DNA from: Asterias amurensis
Lineage: Eukaryota; Echinodermata; Asteroidea; Forcipulatida; Asteriidae
Direction of reading: 5' to 3'
Assembly (NCBI RefSeq): GCF_032118995.1
Contig: NC_092669.1
Coordinates: 11,642,335-11,706,334 of the forward strand
Length of the DNA: 64,000 bases
This document shows, piece after piece, positions 50,546 through 61,300 of the stretch. The position numbers were made by a program, and so were the translations under genes. Within the stretch, counting starts at the first letter, position 1. Each line of letters begins with the position of its first letter. The notes beneath the pieces were generated by a model that made no database searches, was not told where the DNA came from, and saw nothing but the letters and a program-made list of their open reading frames with translations.

Positions 50546-50882
50546 AGGAACACGTTGCCTTGGATTGGACGAGTTGGTCTATAAAAAGCATTTGTAACCG
50601 TTTGTTATAAAATGCATATGGTTGGAAAGATGTTTTAAAAGTAGAATACAATGAACCACACAAGTTTGCCTCGAAATTGCGTGGTTTTCCTTTTACTGTG
50701 CGAACTAACACGGTCGGCCATTTATGGGGGTCAAAAATAAACAGTGTTTGTCGACAAGGCATGTTTGTGTGGATCATTGTATTCTACTTTTACAACATCT
50801 TTCTACCCATATGCATTTTATAAAAAACAGTTACAAACGCTTTTCAAAGACCAACTCGACCGATCCAAGGCAACATGTTCCT
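50546..50882. mobile_element. Family A foldback element, copy A5 (inner deletion)
   Basis: 337 bp, TTAA at 50542-50545 and 50883-50886. Both outer arms are good, but the central palindrome is largely replaced by CAAAAATAAACAGTGTTTG. It is the most diverged of the five copies. Confidence 0.82.
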
Positions 50883-50886
50883 TTAA

Positions 50887-51389
50887 GGGATTGAGTTCGA
50901 ATAAAAAATACAATAATAGTAAGTAATATTATAAGATGTTGAGAATAAACAGATTGCTTTTTGATGAATTGTTTTTATATACAAATTTTATGGTGAATTT
51001 GAAACAAAATGAAACCATACATTTCCTTTCTTCATGGAATTAGGCCGAGCCAAACCAAAATAAAGGGTACATTTTAGTTTAGTTCATTACGAAAGTTTTC
51101 GATGTTTTAGCATTTTAACCAGCAATCTGCATTTTTCCTACTTCCAATTCCAGCTGTAAATATGGTGCTCGCTTGTTTGTATTTGCATTTTACATAATTT
51201 TATTGGCTCACTATTTAAGATAATTTCAGTTAAAACAAATGTTTTTGACTTTTTAAACAAAACTTCAAGTTTATAGAAGTGCACTGCATGTGAAAGGCAG
51301 AATTTGACAGTTATTTGATTAAATTCAACAGTTATTCAATATGCATTTCATTGTCTTCTAACAATTATAAAGCCATTGTGTAAAAGTAC
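50887..51389. other. Intergenic, no gene seen
   Basis: AT-rich and unique as far as I can tell. ATG13 leader exons could lie here or further on, but I find no convincing one. Confidence 0.35.
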
Positions 51390-51668
51390 GGGCAGGCATT
51401 GTGTAGTGGGAAACGGGAAGTTTTAGCTGCATGTTACGCAAGCAAAAACGTGAATGTGTACGTCAGAAAATTTTGTTGTAAAAATCTCACGTTTTAAGCT
51501 TACGTGAAGTTACCATTTCTCACATCAGGTACGTACGTGCAGACGTCTCTCGTTACCATTAAATAAGCCCAAAGTGGTGACATCACCTAGAAACAAAAAA
51601 TTTGTCTGACGTTAATGATCGTGTTTTAGCCCGCGTAACGTGCAGCTAAACCTCCCGATTGTGCCTAA
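51390..51668. mobile_element. Foldback MITE-like element (family I)
   Basis: GTTTTAGCTGCATGTTACGC at the left and GCGTAACGTGCAGCTAAAC at the right are inverted, as are parts of the interior (GACGT-rich). Length about 280 bp. The sequence is richer in CG than its surroundings. Confidence 0.6.
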
Positions 51669-52279
51669 GTTGATGATACTACAAGCATGGAATTCAGCAC
51701 GTCACAGTACATGTAAGAGCACGGAAATAACGTAGGAATATTTTAAGGAGTCAAGAAGGAGTCTCGCTATCTTTTACTGCATGTTGGCTTCAATGCACGC
51801 TTCAGTGTGCAAGCTAACCAGACATCAAACTGTAATTAATGAATGCACTCAGCATAACTCACACTGTTAAAAGATTTGTGTCTGACCACATCGACCTCTA
51901 AGGAAATTTAGGGCTGCGCCAAGTCAATGTTTGGAATGGGTCTTGTGAATAACGGTGCAAGGGCAATTGCTCCCAAATGCACATACTTGGAAGTTTTACA
52001 ACATACTTGGAAAAGAAGTGTTAATTTGCCAATTCCAGAAACTTTCCAGGAACATGTAAAAAACTTCCAACCTATACGAAGGTATTTCTTGCTGGTATTC
52101 ATGCTTGGTGTGCCAGGCCAGAAACAAGGGACAGTGTTCAGATTATTCTGACAAAATTTGAAAAAGCTGTGGTCGTCTGTTCTTGTTTTGCATTTATGGC
52201 TTTCCATAGTTTTCCAACCTCGATTGACGAAAAACTTGGGCTAAGCATAATTTTTTCTTTTCCATCTTTTTACCTAGGT
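51669..52279. other. ATG13 upstream region
   Basis: No gene seen. It ends with the acceptor TTTTTACCTAG just before the first ATG13 coding exon, so at least one ATG13 leader exon must lie upstream. Confidence 0.4.
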
Positions 52280-52309
52280 ATGAATCATGATAGCCAAGGG
52301 TACCAGTGA
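52280..52309 (+). promoter_or_regulatory. Ten-codon upstream frame overlapping the ATG13 start
   Basis: An ATG at 52280, directly after the acceptor, opens a frame that ends with TGA at 52309, past the ATG13 start at 52287 in another frame. It parallels the UBE2M case. Use is unknown. Confidence 0.4.
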
Positions 52310-55300
52310 AGAGCCAAATCCATTGCGGAACACGGCAACCAGTGCATCAAGTAGCCTCAGTGATCGAGAACACAGAGATCTCAATAAGTTCATTAAATTT
52401 CTTGCATTCAAGGTAAATAAATAATTGCATCAATAAATATACACTAGGAGCAAGTTGAAGTTCATGATTGACTGGCAAAGTACACTTTGCTCAGTGACTT
52501 ACTACTCATCTGAATGACTTGTTTGTAAGCCTAGTCAACCACGGTGTATTCACGCTTCCATCGCCTTTCGCCTTGTCGCTGTATAGTGTCACTGATGCCA
52601 AACAAACCTTTAAAAAAAGTTGAACTTAGCAATCATCTTTTAGCAATTTTGTTTATAATCGTTTACATTTATGCTATGTTCAGTTGAGCAGGATTTCAGA
52701 TTTTGATAAAATTAGTGAGAAAATACATATAAAAAAACCCAGCCAGTTTTCAATTTAGGCTCTGTTGAGTATTTGATCCATCTATTTGTAGAGTTTCGTT
52801 TAGACTTGGTGAAGAAGTTGTAAAATGTCTGTCGCAGTGATAGCGTTCTGACTCTTTCTCCGCGCACTTTGAATCTCCCTGGGATTCCCGCGTCACTGGC
52901 GGTATTCACGTGAGACTGCTGGAAACCACAAGAATACTGCTCTCTCACAACTTCGGTCTATTAAATAGGGAGTAGAAGTCGGCAACCAGCAGTTTGCAAG
53001 ATATCAGTGATCTATATCAGGTATTCGATCGCGGAAACCTGAATCATACGCCACCATGACTTCACTATCTCACCGCGACGGACATTTAGTGACTTAAAGC
53101 CATTATACACTTTCGGTAAACAGTATTGTCCAAGTCCCACACTTCGTGTATCACAACTTATATATAAAATAACAATCATGTGGAAATTTAGGCTCAATCG
53201 GACATCGGAGTCGGGAGAAAATAACGGGAAAACCCACTCCTGTTTTCGCGCGTTTCGCCGTGTCATGACATGTGTTTATAACAAATCTGTAAGTCTCGCT
53301 AAAGAGAATTTATATTGTTTTACCGTTTCCTCAAAAAGTAAAGCATTTCATGGACTAATATTTCAAGAGAAGTCTTCCACCATTACCTTCTGTAAACCCT
53401 GTAAATAATTTGTAAATCTGTGAACTTTTTTTTTTTTTTTTAACGAAAGGGTCCAATGGCTTTAATCATAATAATAATAAAAGAGTATAATTTATATAGC
53501 GCCTTATGCCAGGCCTCAAGGCACTTACCACTAAAATACAATATTTTAAAAACAACACTTGTCCATAATATTGCCGACAATATATCGCGATATTCGATAT
53601 AATCACGATTAATGAAATTTGACATCATCAGTCTTAAAACTCCAAGTGAAAGTTGTAGAAGAGACAGTCCTAGTATAAGAGATGTGTTCTAATGACATAT
53701 TCTTCTGGTTTTACTCCAAATCTATGGGATATCAGCTAGCAAATACATCGCGATATTTAATCGATATATCGATATATCGCAATTATCGCGATATTTCGAT
53801 TAAAACCAAATCCATCCGATATCGAAATCGTGTCCAAATTAATATCGCGATATTCGATAATATCGTGATATCGCCCAAGCTTAGATCTGATCTATTTAAA
53901 CATGTATGGTTTCATTTTTGTTTTGTTTTATCAGTCAGTTCAGGTAATTGTGCAGTCTCGTTCTGGAGAAAAAACGGATTCTGCGTCAAAGGCCAAATCA
54001 GATGGTACCGATTGGGTAAGTGTTTCTGTGCCATAATCATAGCGACCACAAATAACTGCTTTATCGGCGTAAAATGGCTTCCATTGCGGCCGCAAATGGC
54101 TCCCATTTTTTGATGTTTTTTTCCCAGACATTTTATGGGAGCATGTCAAAAAAGTAAGCAATTGTAAACTGCTTGAAAGTTTTCTCTGCCATAATTATAG
54201 CGGCCACAAATAGCTGCCTTAGCGGCCTAAAATGGCTGCCATTACGGCCACACTAGGGCGGCAAGATTTGTATGTTTTTTCCCAGACAATTTTTGGAAAC
54301 ATCTTGTCAAAAAAACGAACAAATTAAAGGCAGTGGACACTATTGGTAATTACTCAAAATAATTATTAGCATAAAACCTTTCTTGGTGACGAGTAATGGG
54401 GAGAGGTTGATGGTATAAAACATTGTGAGAAACGGCTCCCTCTGAAGTGGTATAGTTTTCAAGAAAGAAGTAATTTTTGCACAAATTTGATTTTGAGACC
54501 TCAGTTTTAGAACTTGAGGTCTCGAAGTCAACCATTTAAACGCACACAACTTCGTGTGACAAGGGTGTTTTCTTCTTTCATTATTATCTCGCAACTTTGA
54601 TGACCGATTGAGCTCAAATTTTCACAGGTTAGTTATTGTATGCATATGTTGAGATACACCAACTGTGACGGCTAGTCTTTGACAATTACCAATAGTGTCC
54701 ACTGCCTTTAAAGCCATTATACACTTTCGGTAAACAGTATTGTCCAAGTCCCACACTTTGTGTATCACAACTTATATATAAAACAACAAACCTGTGAAAA
54801 TTTAGGCTCAATCGGTCATCGGAGTCAAGAGAAAATAACGGGAAAACCCACTCTTGTTTCCGCGCGTTTCCCCGTGTCACGACATGTGTTTATAACAAAT
54901 CCCTAATTCTCGCTAACGAGAATTTATATTGTTTTACTGTTTTCTCCAAAAGTAAAGCATTTCATGGACTAATATTTCATGAGAAGTCTTTCACCATTAC
55001 CTTCTGTAAACCCTGTAAATTATTTGTAAATCTGTGAACTTTTTTGTTTGTTTTCTGTATCGAAAGGGTCCAATGGCTTTAAACATCTTAATTAAAACGT
55101 CTTTTTTAATAGTTTTGTTCTTTTTTCCTGTTTTTTTTACAGTTCAATTTAGCAGTTTATGACAACCCGAATGTGAAAAGTAATGTCAAGAAGCTACTTG
55201 CCCAGGAGCTACTTAGGGTGGGCTCCCCCTTGAATGTTGAGGTTTCCCTGGAAACAAGTGAGGTAAGATTGCTGAACTTAAGAAATGTTTATCATTCATT

Positions 55301-58300
55301 TAATGTCTGTAGCGTAGTGTAAGGTAGAGTGGTGTAGCGTAGTGGTTTATTAAAAACATTTAAAAAGTCACGGCAAGTGGCCGAATTAAATTTTAATTAC
55401 AACTATACAATTATTAGAATAAATATGTTACAAATATAATTATATATATGTAAAGGGGCACAAAGGCCACAAAAGACCACGACACAAACACGGAACACTA
55501 AGAAAAAATAGTGATATTAAAACTAATCAATTTCATTATCTTGTATCTTGTCTTCATCATACATTTTGAAACTCTAGGGAGACAAGATGGTCCTAGAGTG
55601 TTGGAGTCTATTTCTTAACGACAACTGCAACCCTGGTGCAAAGATACACTACGCAGTCTACAACCATCTCGGTCTCCTTCTCAAGTCGCTTATTCAAGAA
55701 AAAATAATGATATTGAAACTAATCAATTTCTATAACTTGTATCTTGTCTTCATCATACATTTTGAAACTCTAGGGAGACAAGATGGTCCTGGAGTGTTGG
55801 AGTCTAGTTCTTAATGACATCTGCGACCCCGGCGCAAAGATACACTACGCAGTCTACAACCGTCTTGGTCTCCTTCTCAAGTCGCTTATTTGTGTCTCGA
55901 GAGTGACGCCGGCCTATCGCATCGCGAGGCACCAGCTAGGAGCAGACTACCGGGTGATCTCTCGGATGAACTTTGGAGAGAAGAAGCTCTCCCATCTCGG
56001 TGAAAGTAAGTGTTATGGGTTCATAATAATAACAAGAATTATACTAATAATTATTCTCATTTGACACTGAGAGCGGTAGGTTCACTGTAGGGGTCGAACG
56101 GAGCCAGGGTTGGCATGTTAGATGCCATGATTAGACGATTAGCTTACGACTTGTCCAGATAAACACGTGTGTGATGTGACTGTGAATAAATGTTCAGCAT
56201 TCAGTTCAGGAGTGCGACCGAAAAATGTCTCGAAATCTCACTTTTGTTTGTTGGGATCGCCTTGAAATTAGAGCACTCAACAGATGATGATTACGCTGTG
56301 AGTTGAAACAGATCCAACCTCGTCGCCATTATAATAATTCGAAACAAAGGTAGAGAAATGTGGAAGCTATAAAACGTAGTTGTTTGAGTTGCAACGTGAA
56401 TCAAGATGGATCCTTGTTCTTTATTCACCTCTGAACTTTAACCTTTGAATAATAAACCTGTATGACAACAAGTCAATAGAGGGCGCTATGCTACACTTGG
56501 TTCTTTTTTTACACAGCACTTTTTCACATCCATTGGGGTATTTCAAAGCGCTCAGTATCTTGTCCTGCAAGGTATGTTGAGCTTCGCTTTGAAGTATGAG
56601 ACCTATTCCTTTAAAGCATTTTAATGGTTTACAAGGTGCTGTGGTTCATCCTGCTGCCAATCAAACCAGGAACACTGGGGCGAACCCCCTTCTCTTCTCT
56701 CTTTAGGATTTCTATTGATTAAGTTTGTTGTTGAATGTTTTTAAGAATGTTTACTCCCGTTGTTATAATTCAGTGTTTTCTTATGTTTTAGTTTGTCTAT
56801 TTTTCCATGTTGAGCGCCAAAGAGCATGTTTACACATGATTAGGGCGCTATACAAGTTTTGGTATTATTATTATTATTATTATTATTATTTTCGATAAGT
56901 GCACTGGGTTCTTTTTCGTGCGTTACACAACACACAGAACAAACGGATTTATGTCCAATCATGACTGGGACTCGAACCCACACTCGGCTAAACAGAAAAA
57001 ACCAGAGCTTGAATTATGTGCTCTTAACCACTCGGCCACAACTTTCCACAATAAAAATGATTGGGACAATTACTACTTGACTTAATTTAAGAACTATTTG
57101 GGTCATGCTCAGTCCAAGTAATGTTTTAGTACATGAGTGGCATTATATATTATCCACTGTTGTCTGTTGCTCGATGTGACAGGATCCATGGTGTTTTAAA
57201 TGGCACCCGGCAAGGCTAATTTTTCGGGATAAGAAATTATATCCTTTTCCATAACCACAGTTCTTCAAAGTGAACATTTTATCAAAATGCACTAGACTAT
57301 CCAAAGCTGCTGTACTTCTTACCAAGTAAGTTTAATATTGCCAATAAGTTTCAGAGTCATTACCAAAAGTTTACACACCCTTTAAACAATTTCAGTTTGA
57401 ATAAAAAGAAAAGCCAACTGTTATTGTAACCGAGCGTCTCTTTTATTTTCATGACTAGATTTCCACTCTTTGAACGTTGGCTCAGTGGCTACACCCATCG
57501 GCTCCCTCGTTCTGTCCGTGGCTTATCGGACCAAACTAACTCTCTCTGTTCAGTAAGTACCAATCGGACTAAAGCCAGGGGCCAATTTCAGAGAGCTGCT
57601 TAAGCAAAAAAAAAATTGCTTAAGCACGAAAATAGCTTGCTTATTTTACACATGTTACTGGCCAAAATTTCATGCCATATATATTGCTTGTGACTGGTAT
57701 TTAGCTGTTGTTTACTTAGCATAACAATTGGGTTGAGTCTTGGCCTTGACTCTGATTTTACTAAGCAAGGATATTTCTGCTTAAGCAAATTTTTTTGCTT
57801 AAGCAGCTCAATGAAATTGGGCCCTGGTTCATACTTCTTACGAAAGGGAATGCGATACGAATTTCGACGTCACACATGGCTGTTTTCGCAGCGCATGTTT
57901 TGCAGGAGTTGAACACAAGTCAACTGATGCGAATTATTTGTTGGAATTTTTGACGTCAAAATTGTTTCGATTGAAAAACACACAAAGAGAAGATTGTTTT
58001 AAAGGCAGTGGACACTATTGGTAATTGTCAAAGACTAGCCTTCACAGTTTGTGTATCTCAACATATGCATGAAATAACAAACCTGTGAAAATTTGAGAAA
58101 AAACACCCTTTTCAGACGACGTTGTGTGCGTTTAGATGGTTGATTTCGAGACCTCAAGTGCTAAATCTGAGGTCTAAAAATCAAATTCGTTGAAAATTAC
58201 TTCTTTCTCGAAAACTATGGCACTTCAGAGGGAGCTGTTTCTCACAATGTTTTATACCATCAACCTCTCCCGATTACTTGTCACCAAGAAAGGTGTTATG

Positions 58301-61300
58301 CCAATAATTATTTTGAGTAATTACCAATAGTGTCCACTGACTTTAAGGGTGATACTCTGCAGAATTGAAATAGTTATATTTGTGAGACCCATAGAGTAAG
58401 GACTGGTCCATGCTTTTTGGTGAGATCGATAAAACTCAACATTTGAACATCATTAAAAAATACAAGACAATATGACTTGCCCTGTCTTGAGCTTAATGGC
58501 CCAACATTAAAAATCAGGCCAGTGTTTTATTTTTTAATTTGAGCCCTGCCAAAGGTCTTATTGAAATCTAGAGGATTGAAATTAATGCACTTTTTTTCAT
58601 TTATGTCTATCCAAAGAAAGAATCGAAATTAAAAGACCATCACCCGTCCTTAGTAGAGTTGAAGCAGTTAACAATATTTCTTGTACTATTTTCTCCATAG
58701 CCAACTGCACACTAGTGGAGTCAACCCAGTAGCCGTTAAAGATGACTACTACAGTAACACCAGCCCTAAAGGTCGAGGGTCATCTCCAGCAATGCCTCAA
58801 AATTACTCACCAGGGTAAGCTCAAGGTGGCCTAAATCAGGTTTCAAAAGCAGGCTTGATATATTTCCTACTGTAGAGTGTCAAGTTTGAGCGGATAAGAG
58901 CAACGGGTTCGAGTCCCAGTCGTGAACCTACAAGTGTCATGACCGGGACTAGAAACCCACACTCTGCTGAACAGAAGCACTTAGAGCTTGAGTTTGGTGC
59001 TATTATCCGCTCGAACACAACACCCCATAATATTTAAAAAAATATATCGGGCATAAATTAACATTTCGAGCATGACAAAGAAGCAATACATTTTTGACTT
59101 GAATTGTTTTGATCAGGTTGGACGAATCATCGATCATGGACGGATCGCAAGATCTGTGCGCTACTTCATTCTCTACCTCACCGCCTGATCCGTATACGTT
59201 ACATGGTTACCTAGCAACATCTCCCCCGAATAGGTCAAAGGTCAATGAGGAGAAATCACGTGGGTAAGAGTTTTTCTTCTTCAGCTTAAAAATTTATATA
59301 AACATTCTGGTTACAATTTTTTTTGGGGGGTTTAGCCTGTACAAAAACCTATTGGCTGTTGTCAGTAATGCATGTAGTGTGTGGGGAGGGGGCTTTACCT
59401 CAACCATATTCATGAGCGAGGGCCGAATTCTCATCACTGGTTTCTTTACCGTCATGTACCAAATATATTTTTGTTGTTTACCAAACAAGCGTGCAACTAT
59501 TCAGAACAGGATAACACGCCATCTTTGAATTAAAGGTTAACTTCTTGTTTTGTTTTTTACCTTTTAAGGGGAAGCCCAGCTATGGGTACGTCAGACATCA
59601 ACTCAGGAAGATTGGGAGCCTTTGCCTCTCCTAAACAGTCAGTAACAGATCAGGTAAAAACTTACATATTGGTTAAGAAATGCCCAACATCACTCACCAT
59701 AACCTAAACAAAAACCCAATAAATTGGTGCTTAAGAGCTTGGATTCGCCCTGGTGTTTTCTGGCATGGGTGGTTGCATTCTGACTGAGCCACATTACCTC
59801 GTAATCCAATAATTTTCTGTAGCAACATTGAAGCAATGTATAAGTGTGCCATGGTGGAGCGGTCTAAAGTTTTGGTGGGTTACTCCTAGAGTTGAATAGG
59901 TTTATGACACTTCTGTCTTTGAGCAAGATACTTCGCTATAATTGCTTCTGTTCACCCAGGCGTGGGTACCTGCAAGGGTAGAGGTTGATATTGTGTACGA
60001 AAAAGGCTTTTGAATGCTACGGGGAGCTGAGAATGCGATTAAAGGATTTTATTGGCAAATGACAGGACTCAATTTCAGAGAGCTGCATGCTCCTCAAGCA
60101 GAAAATATTGCTTAAAACATTTCTGCTAAGCAAAGAAATTCGCAGGAAAACAGTCACAGTCATGTGGCATGATAGTTTGGCTGGTAACCTTATTCTGGTA
60201 AGCATGATTTTGTTGTGCTTAGCTACTCTTCATGCTTAGAAGCTCTATGAATTTTGGCCCTGGGCACTAATGTAAAGCGCATTGATACATGTTATTGTAA
60301 AACCGCTATACAACATTTATAAGAACTAGTTTATGTTTTTATTATAAGAACTGTTTATTTATATATGAAGCTATTTCTTATTGATGTTTGCAGAGTGAGA
60401 TGGTTCCCAGTGATATACCATTTCTATCGTTACTTCAAGAACACACATCTTCTTTAGACCAGTCAAGCATCAAAGATAAATCAAGTTCCTCAGATCAGGT
60501 AAGGGTCCTCTTTAAGTTTTCTACATTTTAACCATTTCTTGTATTCCCTACCTCCTCGTGGTCTTATTTTTCGGGAAAGTTTTGGAGGTAGAAGAGTAAT
60601 ATTTTTCCTTTGAAAATATCGTTGCCAAAACCCTGACTTGACAAAGGAAATACAACAATATTTTAACTGTTGTATCTACTGTCTTTATGTTAGTGCATTT
60701 TCACTGTTGTATCTAATGTCTTTACATCAATGCATTTTTACTGTTGTATGCCTACTGTCTTTATGTCAATGCATTTTTGACTGTCGTATACTGTCTTTAC
60801 ATCAATGCATTTTAACTGTTGTATCTACTGTCAGTTATGTCATTGCATTTTTACTGTTGTATCTACTGACTTTATATCAATGTATTTTTACTGTTGTATC
60901 TACTGTCAGTTATGTCATTGCATTTTTACTGTTGTATCTACTCTCTTTATATCAATGCATTTTTACTGTTGTATCTACTGACTTTAGATCAATGTATTTT
61001 TACTGTTGTACACATGTATCTACTGTCAGTTATATCGATGCATTTTTACTGTTGTATCTACTGTCTTTATATCAATGCATTTTTACTGTTGTATCTACTG
61101 TCTTTATATCAATGCATTTTTACTGTTGTATCTACTGTCTTTATATTTGCATTTTACTGTTAGAGAAGTCCTGCATTAGGTCTTGTGTTTTTATTTGTTT
61201 TCGGTTTTTTTTTTTTTTTTTTTGGGGGGGGGAGGTTGTGGTATTTCCTTACTTTTACCAGTTGTTAGCTTTTAAATCAAATTAGGCCTAATTATTTCGT

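Noticed and set aside
60638-61285. 215-codon open frame on the plus strand
   Set aside because: Made entirely by the 36-39 bp minisatellite in ATG13 intron 9, giving a repetitive Y/C/F-rich peptide.
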